A stretch of 64,000 nt of DNA, taken from positions 141,428 to 205,427 of the forward strand of contig NZ_JAKUJY010000006.1 in the NCBI RefSeq assembly GCF_022664535.1, written 5' to 3'. Both the position numbers and the translations under genes were made by a program. This stretch comes from Sphingobium trunci (lineage in GTDB: Bacteria > Pseudomonadota > Alphaproteobacteria > Sphingomonadales > Sphingomonadaceae). The notes under the pieces were generated by a model. It was not told the DNA's origin. It made no database searches and saw only the letters and a list, made by a program, of their open reading frames with translations. Positions 37,595 through 47,501 of this stretch are shown here, piece after piece (position 1 is the stretch's first letter; each line of letters opens with the position of its first letter).

Positions 37595-38611
37595 TTACTT
37601 CCCCCCGACCGGAACGACGGTCACACTGGTGCCGCGGGCGACGCGGATCACAGGCCCCTGACCGGCAGCGGCCATGGCGGGTGCACCGCCCATGGGAGCG
37701 CCGCCCGCGGGCAGGGCCTGGAAGGACTTGGCGGGGACGCTGCTGCGCTGGTAGCGCGAAACGTCGGCGCCGGTGGAATAGGTGCTGCCGCGATCGACCG
37801 GACGGGCCGACAGGCTGGCGAGCATCTTCTTTTCAGCGTTCGGATTGCTGCCGTCGGGCAGGTTCATGTCGGTGCCTGCAATGGCGGCGTCCAGTTCCGA
37901 ACTGTTGTCGGCCAGCGAACGCAGCGAGAGCGAGAGCGAGCCGATGGTCTGCGCCACCGCGATCTTCTCCGCGATCTTGGGAGTCACTTCGATGGTGACG
38001 TTGGAATAGGTCTGGACCACAGGCTTGCCATCGGCACCCAGCGCATCCATGCGCTGGTCGGTGGCCAGCACGCGCAGGTTGCGCAGGATGGTCTCGGAAA
38101 CCTTGAGCGGCTCGCCGTCGCCGCCGCCGCTGACGCTTTGCGTGAGGACCAGGTCGACGCGGTCGCCGGGGAAGACGAAGCCCGCAACCGAATTCTGCGC
38201 CGAAACCGGCACGGTGACGGCGCGCATGCCCGGTCCGAGCGCCGCAGCCAGGAAACCGCGCTCGCCCGGCTTGATCACTGACCCGACGGTCATGGGCTGG
38301 CCTGCCGAAATGGCGGTGCGCACGACGCTGCCGACCAGCTTCTGCGGATCGGCCTGTCCCTTGATATAATAGGCCTGTTCGATGAGATCCTTGGGCCAGG
38401 GCTGGAAGCGGAAGCTTTCCGCATCCAGGATAGTGCCCACAGGCAGGGCCTTGGTGGCGACCAGCACATTGGGCTGGTCAGCCGCTACCGGCATGGACGA
38501 AGCGCTGGCCTGCGGCGAACCTGACGAACTCAGCATGTTGCGTGCGAGCAGAGCTGTAGTGACCGCTATGATCAGCGCCCCCACCAGCAGCACGATCTTC
38601 TTGGCATCCAT
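37595..38611 (-). CDS. cpaB: Pilus assembly protein CpaB (RcpC)
   Basis: A 338-residue periplasmic protein anchored by an N-terminal helix (KKIVLLVGALIIAVTTALLA). It has an SAF domain (VLVATKALPVGTILDAESF, about 47-65) and the RcpC/CpaB domain (FPGDRVDLVLTQ). The start at 38611 is chosen because GGGAGG lies upstream and the membrane helix follows at once. It probably links the secretin to peptidoglycan. Confidence 0.93.
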   Translation of the reverse strand: MDAKKIVLLVGALIIAVTTALLARNMLSSSGSPQASASSMPVAADQPNVLVATKALPVGTILDAESFRFQPWPKDLIEQAYYIKGQADPQKLVGSVVRTAISAGQPMTVGSVIKPGERGFLAAALGPGMRAVTVPVSAQNSVAGFVFPGDRVDLVLTQSVSGGGDGEPLKVSETILRNLRVLATDQRMDALGADGKPVVQTYSNVTIEVTPKIAEKIAVAQTIGSLSLSLRSLADNSSELDAAIAGTDMNLPDGSNPNAEKKMLASLSARPVDRGSTYSTGADVSRYQRSSVPAKSFQALPAGGAPMGGAPAMAAAGQGPVIRVARGTSVTVVPVGGK

Positions 38612-38664
38612 GATGAAATTCGCCTCCCTCAATCAGACGAGTTGCGTCCGAGCCCCCGCGTTAT

Positions 38665-39138
38665 TCACGCAAATTGGTTAATATATCGTTCGCCAATCAG
38701 CCAAAGCGCGGCGAAGGATATGGCAATGCCATAGGGAATTTGCGGCTGCCCCAGCCGCCGGGTCATGCGATGGTGCACGACGGTTATGATGGTGACGACG
38801 CCCCCCAGCACCGCCATCAACATCAGCATCGACAGGGTCGCCTGCCACGGGAACCACAGCGCCAGCGCGCCGAGCAGCTTGACGTCGCCGCCGCCCATGC
38901 AGCCGAGCGCGAACAGAGTGGCAAAGACGATGAAGACGATCAGCGCGACCAGCAATTGCACCGCCATGCCCGGCCAGAGCGGCAGCCCGCAGGCCAGCCA
39001 CCAGAGCGGCGCCAGCGCGGCGACGCACAGGTTCAGCCGGTTGGAGATGATGCGCGACCGCAGATCGGTGACCGAAGCCACGATCAGCAGCATTGCCAAG
39101 GCGCCGATCAGCGCCAATCTGAAATATTCCCCCGTCAT
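38665..39138 (-). CDS. cpaA: Prepilin peptidase CpaA (A24 family)
   Basis: An integral membrane aspartyl protease of 157 residues that cleaves the Flp prepilin leader. Both catalytic aspartates are visible, in SVTDLRSR (about 24) and GGGDVKLL (about 71), as in the GxGD family. Several hydrophobic helices fill the rest. It is the first gene of the cpa/tad run. No flp pilin gene is seen beside it. Confidence 0.93.
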   Translation of the reverse strand: MTGEYFRLALIGALAMLLIVASVTDLRSRIISNRLNLCVAALAPLWWLACGLPLWPGMAVQLLVALIVFIVFATLFALGCMGGGDVKLLGALALWFPWQATLSMLMLMAVLGGVVTIITVVHHRMTRRLGQPQIPYGIAISFAALWLIGERYINQFA

Positions 39139-39180
39139 AGGACCAAAAGTCTAGACCCGATGGCTTACCAAACCGTAACC

Positions 39181-40146
39181 ATGCCGCCGATGGATTCGCC
39201 TCGCTTCATTTCCCCCGCCTTCGATCGCCGCGCCTGGCCGATGGATGGGCGGCTCGATTGCTGGAAGACGCCCGATGGCTGGCCGCTGCGCCGCTACCGG
39301 CTGGGGCCGGGCGACCGGGGCCGGATGCTGGTGCTGGGCGGCCGGGGCGACATGATCGAGAAATATCTGGAGGTCATCCAGCACTGGGCCGGACTGGGCT
39401 GGGCCGTCACCAGTTTCGACTGGCGCGGACAGGGTGGGTCGGGACGGCTGACGAATGACCCGCTCTGCGGCCATATCGAGCATTTCGGCCAGTGGATCGC
39501 GGACCTCAATGCCTTTGTCGCCGACTGGCGCGCCGCAGGCAGTGGTCCGACCGTGATCGTCGCGCACAGCATGGGCGGACATCTCCTGCTGCGCGCACTG
39601 GCGGAAGGGATGGTTCCGCCCGATGCCGCGGTCACGGTGGCACCGATGATGGGCGTCCACAGCGCGCCGCTGCCGCGCTGGCTGGCGGCGGGGATCGCGG
39701 AGGCCATGTGTGCACTGGGTTTTGCGAACAGGCAGGCGTGGACGCAGAAGGAGGAGTCGGAACGGCAGCGCCGGATGAGGCAGAAGCGGCTGACGCATGA
39801 TCCGGACCGCTATGCCGATGAAATCTGGTGGCGCGACCATGGCCGCGACATCGCGCTCGGGCCGCCGAGCTGGCGATGGGTGGAGCAGGCACTCGCCTCC
39901 ACGCGCCGGATGGAGCGGAAGCCGGGACTGGAACGGATATCCGTTCCGCTGCTGATCCTGGCCGCGCAGGAGGACCAGCTGGTATCGACGGCGGCGATCC
40001 GGCGAACTGCCGCGCGCATTCCCGGCGCAAGGTTGCATGTTTATGGCCGCGAGGCGGCGCACGAGATATTGCGCGAGCTGGACCCGGTGCGGCTGGATGC
40101 GCTGGCGCGGATCGATAGCTTTCTGGACGAAGCGGCACCCCGATGA
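39181..40146 (+). CDS. Alpha/beta hydrolase, lysophospholipase-like
   Basis: A 321-residue serine hydrolase. The nucleophile elbow AHSMGG (about 121-126) follows a strand and the SFDWRGQGGSGR segment typical of PldB-like lysophospholipases. The acid is probably in AAQEDQLVS and the histidine in REAAHEIL. An upstream in-frame ATG (39160) and a later one (39190) are possible starts; none has a convincing ribosome binding site. Its end overlaps the next start by four bases (ATGA). Confidence 0.88.
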   Translation: MPPMDSPRFISPAFDRRAWPMDGRLDCWKTPDGWPLRRYRLGPGDRGRMLVLGGRGDMIEKYLEVIQHWAGLGWAVTSFDWRGQGGSGRLTNDPLCGHIEHFGQWIADLNAFVADWRAAGSGPTVIVAHSMGGHLLLRALAEGMVPPDAAVTVAPMMGVHSAPLPRWLAAGIAEAMCALGFANRQAWTQKEESERQRRMRQKRLTHDPDRYADEIWWRDHGRDIALGPPSWRWVEQALASTRRMERKPGLERISVPLLILAAQEDQLVSTAAIRRTAARIPGARLHVYGREAAHEILRELDPVRLDALARIDSFLDEAAPR

Positions 40147-41246
40147 CGCGCGCCGATATCGTCATCGTCGGCGGCGGCATTGCAGGCGTCAGCCTGGGCG
40201 CGGCGCTGGCGGAAAAGGCGAATGTCCTGATTCTGGAGATGGAGTCCCGCGCAGGCTATCATGCGACGGGGCGTGCGGTTTCCTTTTGGGAGGAGAGCTA
40301 TGGCGGCCTCTCCATTCAACCGCTGACGACCGCTTCGGGGCCGATGCTGGCCTCGCCCGATGCTGATTTTTCCGAAAGCACCTTTCTGTCGCCCCGGCAG
40401 ACGCTGCATATCGGACGGGCAGGGGACGAGGCGGCGCGTGACCAGTTTCTGGGTGAATTTGCCGGCAAGGTGGAACTGCACGCCGTCGACCCTGCGTCGC
40501 TGGTGCCGGGATTGCGGCCGCAATGGACGCTCGGCGTGCTGGAGCCGCGTGTGTGCGACATCGATGTGGCGGCGCTGCATCAGGCATGGCTGCGACAGTT
40601 CGCACGGCGGGGCGGCGCGTTGAGGCTCGCGAACGGACTCAGGGGAGCCAAGGCCGAAGGCGGCGGCTGGCGACTGGAAACGGATGACGGCACGATGGAT
40701 TGCGGCATACTCGTCAACGCCGCCGGGGCCTGGGCGGATGAGGTGGCGCGGCTGTGCGGCATCGATCCCATAGGCATCACGCCGCTCCGGCGGACGGTGG
40801 CGCAACTGCGCGTCCCGTCCCTGCCTTCGGCCGACCTTCCGCTGATCATGGATCTCGCCTCGCAATTCTACTTCAAGCCTCAGGGAGAAGGCCGCATCTG
40901 GCTGACCCCGCATGATGAGGAGCCATCGCCTCCCTGTGATGCCGCGCCGGAGGAGCTGGCGGTTGCGCAGGCGATTGCACGTTTCGAAGAGGTGGTCGAC
41001 TGGCGGGTCGAGGCGGTGGAACGCAAATGGGCCGGGCTGCGCAGCTTTTCCCGCGACCGGGCGCCGGTCTATGGCTATGATCCGCAGACGCCGGGCTTTT
41101 TCTGGTTCGCCGGGCAGGGGGGATTCGGCATTCAGACTTCACCGGCGGCTGCCTTGATGGCGGCCGCCCTGTTGACGGGGGATGCGCCCGGCCGGGCCAT
41201 AGCCGGCATCGATGCGGCTGCTTATTCTCCAGCGCGCTTCCGGTAA
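40143..41246 (+). CDS. FAD-dependent amino-acid-oxidase-like protein
   Basis: A DAO-family oxidoreductase of 367 residues with an N-terminal FAD motif VIVGGGIAGVSLG (5-17) and a C-terminal FWFAGQGGFGIQTSPA that closes the FAD site. It resembles D-amino-acid dehydrogenase or glycine oxidase homologues, but the substrate cannot be named. It is translationally coupled to the hydrolase upstream. Confidence 0.9.
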   Translation: MTRADIVIVGGGIAGVSLGAALAEKANVLILEMESRAGYHATGRAVSFWEESYGGLSIQPLTTASGPMLASPDADFSESTFLSPRQTLHIGRAGDEAARDQFLGEFAGKVELHAVDPASLVPGLRPQWTLGVLEPRVCDIDVAALHQAWLRQFARRGGALRLANGLRGAKAEGGGWRLETDDGTMDCGILVNAAGAWADEVARLCGIDPIGITPLRRTVAQLRVPSLPSADLPLIMDLASQFYFKPQGEGRIWLTPHDEEPSPPCDAAPEELAVAQAIARFEEVVDWRVEAVERKWAGLRSFSRDRAPVYGYDPQTPGFFWFAGQGGFGIQTSPAAALMAAALLTGDAPGRAIAGIDAAAYSPARFR

Positions 41247-41320
41247 CGCGACAGGTTCGGCAGTCATGTCAGCAGGCAGGCGCAAGACTATGATGAGCCC
41301 GTCCGCTTGCTAACCGGCGC

Positions 41321-42238
41321 CTACAACCATCCCTTGGCCTGATAGGCCTCGGCCGTTGCCCTCAACCCGTCCTCGGTCGGGATTTTCGGCACCCAGAGTT
41401 TCTTGGGGGGCTGCTTGCGCTTTTTCACCACCCAGTCCGGATGGCAGAAATAGCTGACCCGGTCCGGCGTCAGCCTGGCATTCCTGCCGCGCACCAGCCG
41501 GTCCAGCCGCGCGCCCATGCCTAGCACCCATTCCGGCGTGGCAAATGTGCGTACGGGCCGCCCGACGGCGCGGCCTATGGCCTGCGCGAAATCCAGATGA
41601 TCCCAACCGCCCGGCGTGCCGTCATCCACCTCATAGACGTGGGTGAGGCTCTTCATGTCCTTCTCGACCGCCAGCGTCAGGAACAGCCGCGCCAGGTCGC
41701 TGACCTCGATCACCGACAACCGCCCGCCCGGCGGCATCAGCATGATCCCGCGCCGGGCCATGCGGAACAGTTCCAGCATTTCCCGGTCGCCCGGTCCAAA
41801 GATTGCGGGCGGCCGCACGATGGTCCAGTCGAGCCCGCTGGCCTTCACATGCCGTTCGGCCAGCTCCTTCGACCAGCCATAGTCCGACAGCTCCGGTTCC
41901 CGCGCCGACAGCGACGACACATGGATCAGCCGCCTGACGCCGCGCTGCCGCATGGCGTCCACCACCGCCATGGTGCCGCGCGCATTGCCCTGCTCGAACC
42001 CTTCGCGGTCGGACGCGTTCACCACGCCCGCGATATGGATCACCACATCGGCATCGCGCACCAGCGTGTTGAGCGCCGCCCGGTCTTCCAGCGCGCCGGG
42101 CACCCATTTGAGATGAGCGCGGGGCGGTTGCGCGCGGCGGGTGATGGCGGAGACATGATGTCCCGCCGCCAAGGCCTGATTCAATGTCTCGGCGCCGACG
42201 AATCCCGTCGCGCCCGTCATGGCGATGCGCAGGCTCAT
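41321..42238 (-). CDS. NAD(P)-binding epimerase-type SDR protein
   Basis: An extended short-chain dehydrogenase of 305 residues. It has the nucleotide motif TGATGFVG (8-15), a HVSSLSA strand and a YGWSKELAE segment bearing the YxxxK pair. It resembles atypical SDRs related to NDUFA9 or complex-I-assembly NAD-dependent epimerases. The stop precedes the gap before a convergent FAD oxidase. It stands 6 bases from proB. Confidence 0.88.
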   Translation of the reverse strand: MSLRIAMTGATGFVGAETLNQALAAGHHVSAITRRAQPPRAHLKWVPGALEDRAALNTLVRDADVVIHIAGVVNASDREGFEQGNARGTMAVVDAMRQRGVRRLIHVSSLSAREPELSDYGWSKELAERHVKASGLDWTIVRPPAIFGPGDREMLELFRMARRGIMLMPPGGRLSVIEVSDLARLFLTLAVEKDMKSLTHVYEVDDGTPGGWDHLDFAQAIGRAVGRPVRTFATPEWVLGMGARLDRLVRGRNARLTPDRVSYFCHPDWVVKKRKQPPKKLWVPKIPTEDGLRATAEAYQAKGWL

Positions 42239-42244
42239 GGGGCG

Positions 42245-43375
42245 TCAGACCATCGCCATGTGATCGCGGTGGACCAGCACCGAACGGGGGAGGTGCCCCA
42301 GCAGCGCGGCGATATCCTCGCTCCGCTTGCCTGCAATGCGCGATGCTTCCTCGCTGTCATATTCGACCAGGCCGCGCGCGATCACGCGGCCGTTCTCGCC
42401 CAATATGTCCACCACGTCGCCCCGCGCGAAAATCCCTTCGATCCGGGCCACACCTGCGGGCAGCAGGCTGTTGCCGCGCTCCAGCGCCGCCTCGGCGCCC
42501 GTATCGACCACGATCCGCCCCCGTACCGTCAGCCGCCCGGCGAGCCATCCCTTGCGCGCACCCTTCGCCTGCGCCGCCAGGAAGATCGATCCCTTGCCGC
42601 CGTTCGTCCAGTGCGACAGGGGTGAATCCACCTTGCCGGAGATGATTGCCAGATGCGCGCCAGCGCCAGTGGCGATGCGCGCCGCCTCGATCTTGGAGGT
42701 CATGCCTCCCGATCCCATGCCCGATGCCGAACCGCTGTCCGCCATCCCGGCAATGCGCGCATCGATACGCTCGATTGTCTCTATCAGCATGGCGTTCGCA
42801 TCGACATGCGGGTTGGCTGTGTAAAGCCCATCGACGTCCGACAGCAGCACAACTGCGTCAGCCCGTGCCGCCTGTCCGATACGCGCCGCCAGCCGGTCAT
42901 TGTCGCCGAAGCGGATTTCCGCCGTGGCGACGCTGTCATTCTCATTGACCACCGGTACGACATCGAGCGCCATCAGCCGCTCCAGCGTCGCGGAAGCGTT
43001 CAGATAGCGCCGCCTGTTCTCCAGATCGTCCAGCGTCACCAGCATCTGTGCTGCGGTGATACCCTGGTCGTGAAGCAGGCTCGCCCAGCATTGCGACAGG
43101 GCGATCTGCCCGGTCGCCGCCGCCGCCTGCGCGTCCTCCAGGCTGCCGCGCCCGCCCTTGGGCAGCCTCAGCCGCCGCGCACCCAGAGCGATGGCGCCTG
43201 AGGACACGATGATGATCTGCTGCCCCGCAGCCTTGCGCGTGGCGACGTCGGCGACCAGCGTGCGCAGCCAGGCCTCACGCACCTGCCCCGGCGGATCGAC
43301 GAGCAGAGCCGAACCGATCTTGATGACCAGACGGCGGATTTGCGACGGTGGAAAGCCGGAGAGGGAAGCGGTCAT
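42245..43375 (-). CDS. proB: Glutamate 5-kinase
   Basis: First enzyme of proline synthesis, with 376 residues. It has an N-terminal amino-acid kinase domain (RRLVIKIGSALLVD; VSSGAIALGARRL; NENDSVATAEIRFGDND) and a C-terminal PUA domain (GNSLLPAGVARIEGIFARGD). The start at 43375 gives the family length. An open frame continues upstream into obg, but that part is out-of-frame overlap. It is 22 bases from obg on the same strand, a common neighbourhood in alphaproteobacteria. Confidence 0.96.
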   Translation of the reverse strand: MTASLSGFPPSQIRRLVIKIGSALLVDPPGQVREAWLRTLVADVATRKAAGQQIIIVSSGAIALGARRLRLPKGGRGSLEDAQAAAATGQIALSQCWASLLHDQGITAAQMLVTLDDLENRRRYLNASATLERLMALDVVPVVNENDSVATAEIRFGDNDRLAARIGQAARADAVVLLSDVDGLYTANPHVDANAMLIETIERIDARIAGMADSGSASGMGSGGMTSKIEAARIATGAGAHLAIISGKVDSPLSHWTNGGKGSIFLAAQAKGARKGWLAGRLTVRGRIVVDTGAEAALERGNSLLPAGVARIEGIFARGDVVDILGENGRVIARGLVEYDSEEASRIAGKRSEDIAALLGHLPRSVLVHRDHMAMV

Positions 43376-43397
43376 GTAAGAGTCCGATCCAGCGCGG

Positions 43398-44522
<1,125 letters not shown>

Positions 44523-44710
44523 TTAAACCATGCGTGCCGCAAAAGCCGACGCTTTCCCTGCCCGCGCCGAAACCAGCCGTCGTTTCGCCTTTCGCCCGCT
44601 TTTTTGGCCGGGCAAGCGCTGGGGTTCCGACCCTGAGGCCGCCATCTGGCCATCGGCCCGCGAATCATTCGACGGCTTGACCTCGCGAAACGCGGCATCA
44701 TAGCTCAGTC

Positions 44711-45238
44711 ATGGCCGATGCTCCGATTTTCGAAACCGACCGCCTGACCCTGCGCCCGCATCGGGCGGAGGATTTCCCTGCCCTTCGCGCGCTCTGGGGC
44801 GATCCGGCCGTCGTCCGCCATATCGGGGGGCAGGTCCAGGATGCACAGGCCACATGGTTCCGCCTGCTGCGCTATGCGGGCATGTGGTCGCTCCTGGGGC
44901 ATGGCATGTGGGCGCTGGAGGACCGGGCGACCGGCAGCTATCTGGGCGAAGCCGGTCTGCTCAGTGCAGCGCGCGGCATCCCGGAACTGGAGAACTATCC
45001 CGAAGCGGGCTGGATTCTCGATCCTCAGGGTTGGGGCAGGGGCCTGATCACCGAAGCGATGGGGGCGGTGCTGTTCTGGGCCGACCATCATCTGGATGCG
45101 CCCGCAACCCGTTGCATCATCGACCCCGCGAATGCGCCCTCGGTTCGCGTTGCCGAAAAGCTCGGCTATGCGCATTGCGGGGATACTGTGCTGGACGGGC
45201 GGGCGACCGGCATTTTCCACCGGCCCGCCCAGCGTTGA
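44711..45238 (+). CDS. GNAT N-acetyltransferase, RimJ/RimL-like
   Basis: A 175-residue acyl-CoA N-acetyltransferase. It starts ETDRLTLRPHRAEDFPALRAL and contains WILDPQGWGRGLITEAM, the acetyl-CoA binding motif A, and IDPANAPSVRVAEKLGY. This is the ribosomal-protein-modifying RimJ/L subfamily type, but the target is unknown. It converges with a related gene, 12 bases apart. The 44493-44710 gap to obg holds nothing recognisable. Confidence 0.9.
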   Translation: MADAPIFETDRLTLRPHRAEDFPALRALWGDPAVVRHIGGQVQDAQATWFRLLRYAGMWSLLGHGMWALEDRATGSYLGEAGLLSAARGIPELENYPEAGWILDPQGWGRGLITEAMGAVLFWADHHLDAPATRCIIDPANAPSVRVAEKLGYAHCGDTVLDGRATGIFHRPAQR

Positions 45239-45250
45239 CATGTCCTTGTC

Positions 45251-45826
45251 TCAGGCTGCGAGGGATGGCCAGGAATCGCGGTACAGATCCATGGCCGGAT
45301 CGTAGCCGATACCCGGCGCTTCGCCTTCTTCGAAGACCAGGCAATCCGCGGCTTCGCCCCGGCCCAGGCTGAAACGGCGCTCGACGCGGCCGGTGTTGCG
45401 GAAGCCGATCTTGCGCAGGACGTTTCCGGAAGCGGGATTGTCGACGAAGTGCGCGGCGCGAATGTCGCGCACGCCTGCCGCCTTGGCCATGCTCAGAACG
45501 GCCCGCGCCGCTTCCGTCGCAAAGCCCAGCCCCCAATAGGGGCGCGCAATCCAGTAGCCAAGCTCCGCCCTGCCATCGTCGGCCGGATGAATGCCGCAGC
45601 CGCCCACCAGGCGCGGAGCGCCGTTGGTGCGGCTGAAGGCCAGCAGGCGGGGCATGTGCGGCTGATGGGGCAGGGCCAGGAACTCTTCCGCATCGGCCTG
45701 CGTGTAAGCCGCAGGCGCGCGGGTCAGGTTGCGCAGGATCGCTGGCTCGCCGATCGCCTGGGCCAGCGCGGGCGCATCTTCCATCCAGCCGGGCCGCAGC
45801 AGCAAGCGGGGGGTACGGGCGAACAT
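45251..45826 (-). CDS. GNAT N-acetyltransferase, RimJ/RimL-like
   Basis: A 191-residue acetyltransferase that resembles the convergent neighbour. It opens with RTPRLLLRPGWMEDAPALAQ. The acetyl-CoA motif is PYWGLGFATEAARAV and the later conserved block is DNPASGNVLRKIGF. The start at 45826 has AGGAG at suitable distance. The two genes may derive from an old inverted duplication, though their identity is modest by eye. Confidence 0.9.
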   Translation of the reverse strand: MFARTPRLLLRPGWMEDAPALAQAIGEPAILRNLTRAPAAYTQADAEEFLALPHQPHMPRLLAFSRTNGAPRLVGGCGIHPADDGRAELGYWIARPYWGLGFATEAARAVLSMAKAAGVRDIRAAHFVDNPASGNVLRKIGFRNTGRVERRFSLGRGEAADCLVFEEGEAPGIGYDPAMDLYRDSWPSLAA

Positions 45827-45980
45827 CAAAAAGTCTCCTAATCTCCGGCGCGCCAATGGCCGCAAAAAGTTACGGCTTGACGACGCTTTGCTCTGGCTGG
45901 GCCCGCCCGCACGACGCGCGAAAAGGACAGGGGTTCCAGCGGCTTGAGGGAAATGTCGGGGGAGACGCCTTCATCAACGA

Positions 45981-46013
45981 ACAAGGGGCGCTCCCGGCTG
46001 GGGCGCCCCTTGT
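45981..46013 (-). terminator. Hairpin terminator of the rplU-rpmA operon
   Basis: A perfect 11-bp stem (45981-45991 with 46003-46013) around an 11-base loop lies 87 bases past the rpmA stop, followed on the minus strand by TCGTTG. The remaining gap 45827-46099 shows no gene. Confidence 0.65.
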
Positions 46014-46099
46014 TTCCCTCGAACGCTGGTGGTGACTAAAAGCCGTTCCACCAGGAGGATCGCCCCATCTGCGAAGGACGATCCGTCATCGATCGTCCG

Positions 46100-46369
46100 T
46101 TATTCGGCTGCTTCGGCCATGGCATCGACCGATACATATTTGCGGCCGAGCTTGCCGGTGTGGAATACCACGCGGCCTTCGCCCAGCGCGAACAGCGTGT
46201 GGTCCTTGCCCATGCCGACATTGCGGCCCGGATAGACGCGGGTGCCACGCTGGCGAATGATGATGTTGCCGCCGATCACTTCCTGACCGCCGAACTTCTT
46301 CACGCCAAGGCGCTTCGATTCCGAATCGCGACCGTTGCGCGACGAACCGCCAGCTTTCTTATGTGCCAT
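46100..46369 (-). CDS. rpmA: 50S ribosomal protein L27
   Basis: An 89-residue ribosomal protein of the peptidyl-transferase region, beginning [16 protein letters not shown], the universal L27 N-terminus, with [20 protein letters not shown]. It follows rplU by 30 bases and is surely co-transcribed. Confidence 0.98.
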   Translation of the reverse strand: MAHKKAGGSSRNGRDSESKRLGVKKFGGQEVIGGNIIIRQRGTRVYPGRNVGMGKDHTLFALGEGRVVFHTGKLGRKYVSVDAMAEAAE

Positions 46370-46399
46370 GACTCAAACTCCTCGTAACTGTGCTGCGGC

Positions 46400-46696
46400 T
46401 CAGGCGATCGACACGATCTTGAGGATCGTGTGATTCTGGCGGTGGCCGTTGCGGCGACGGTAGTTGTGCCGGCGGCGCTTCTTGAAAACGATGACCTTTT
46501 CGCCCTTCGCCTGCGCGACGATTTCAGCGGCAACGGTCAGCTTGGCGGCGTCCTTCACGTCGCTGCCTTCGCCGGCGAACAGGACGTCGTCCAGGGTCAC
46601 CTTGTCACCGGCCTCACCGGCCAGCTTCTCGACGACGATCTTGTCTCCGGCGGCTACGCGATACTGCTTGCCGCCCGTGCGCACGATTGCGAACAT
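46400..46696 (-). CDS. rplU: 50S ribosomal protein L21
   Basis: A 98-residue 23S-rRNA-binding protein. [14 protein letters not shown] is the standard N-terminus, so the start is 46696 rather than the in-frame upstream ATG. The basic block [17 protein letters not shown] near the end binds rRNA. Confidence 0.98.
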   Translation of the reverse strand: MFAIVRTGGKQYRVAAGDKIVVEKLAGEAGDKVTLDDVLFAGEGSDVKDAAKLTVAAEIVAQAKGEKVIVFKKRRRHNYRRRNGHRQNHTILKIVSIA

Positions 46697-46717
46697 GGCT
46701 CTTCTCTTCTCGTTCAA

Positions 46718-46734
46718 ATCTGCTTTACGCAGAT
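46718..46734 (-). promoter_or_regulatory. Hairpin in the rplU leader
   Basis: Perfect 6-bp stem ATCTGC / GCAGAT around TTTAC, 22 bases before the rplU start. It may be part of an L21 leader or a chance structure. The 46697-46912 gap holds no further gene. Confidence 0.35.
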
Positions 46735-46912
46735 CGTCGAGGGGGGAAACCCTGTGGACCCGCGCGGGAATGTGGCCCGCTACTGGAATGACTCGCTTCT
46801 GTCAACCGGCAAGGGGGCTTTCCGGGGCTGGTTTTTGCCTTGGCTCTTCCCTATCTCCGTCGGTGAAGGGATCATATCACGCATGACGTCGGCGCCATAC
46901 AGGAAGGAAGGC

Positions 46913-47284
46913 ATGAAGAGCCGCTTGCTCTTCATCCTGTTCCTGTGGACGGCGATCGGCGTGGCCTTGCTCAGTGCCCTGGCGCCGCTGGGTCCGCCTT
47001 CGAGCCGGCTGACCGGTTCCGCCTTCAATCCCGCGACGACCAGTGTCGTGCTGAAAGCCCGCGCGCAATCCGCGCCCCTCGCGGCGCAGGCCTCCCGGCC
47101 CGACCGCGACGGCCGAATGCCCGTCATGGCGTTCGCCGCGGTCTGGCTGCTTCCCGTGGCGCTCATGATGCTGGGCGTCCGGCGGTTGCAACCCGCGGAG
47201 CGGCTCCGCCGCCCGCAATCGGCGCCGCGGCCTTCCCACCTTCTTTCCCACCATCACGCCCGCGCTCCTCCTGCATTGTCCTGA
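46913..47284 (+). CDS. Small membrane protein, unknown function
   Basis: A 123-residue protein starting after AGGAAGGAAGG. Two hydrophobic helices are visible, LLFILFLWTAIGVALLSALA (about 4-23) and MAFAAVWLLPVALMMLGV (about 72-89), with a basic, His/Pro-rich C-terminus. No family is recognised. The strong ribosome binding site and matching signal-like start support it as real. Confidence 0.6.
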   Translation: MKSRLLFILFLWTAIGVALLSALAPLGPPSSRLTGSAFNPATTSVVLKARAQSAPLAAQASRPDRDGRMPVMAFAAVWLLPVALMMLGVRRLQPAERLRRPQSAPRPSHLLSHHHARAPPALS

Positions 47285-47323
47285 CGCATCGCCCATCCTG
47301 CCGTCAGGAAAAGGAGGTCTTTC

Positions 47324-47440
47324 ATGACCCGCAAACGATCGCGCCGCCGCCCGCCCTGGTGGTTCATGCCCGCCGTGCTCGCAGGCCTTGGTGCCGCCGG
47401 AGCCTTGCTGTCGGCCGCCATGCTGGCTGTCGCTGAATAG
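47324..47440 (+). CDS. 38-residue small membrane protein
   Basis: A micro-gene with an excellent AAGGAGGT Shine-Dalgarno six bases before the ATG. The product has a basic start (MTRKRSRRRPPWW) and one hydrophobic helix (FMPAVLAGLGAAGALLSAAM), consistent with a single-pass inner-membrane peptide. Unknown function. It follows the small membrane protein by 39 bases and precedes the antiporter by 61 bases. Confidence 0.55.
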   Translation: MTRKRSRRRPPWWFMPAVLAGLGAAGALLSAAMLAVAE

Positions 47441-47501
47441 AATATGTCAAGCTGCCGGTGGAGGCTCCGTCGCCCCCCATCGGCAGCCAGGGAAAGAATC
47501 C

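Noticed and set aside
38672..38682. TTAACCAATTT on the minus strand upstream of cpaB as a CtrA site
   Set aside because: Only a half-match, overlapping the cpaA stop; too weak to claim.
44711..45826. Convergent GNAT genes as a recent inverted duplication
   Set aside because: The proteins share only family-level similarity and differ in length, and no nucleotide-level inverted repeat is visible.
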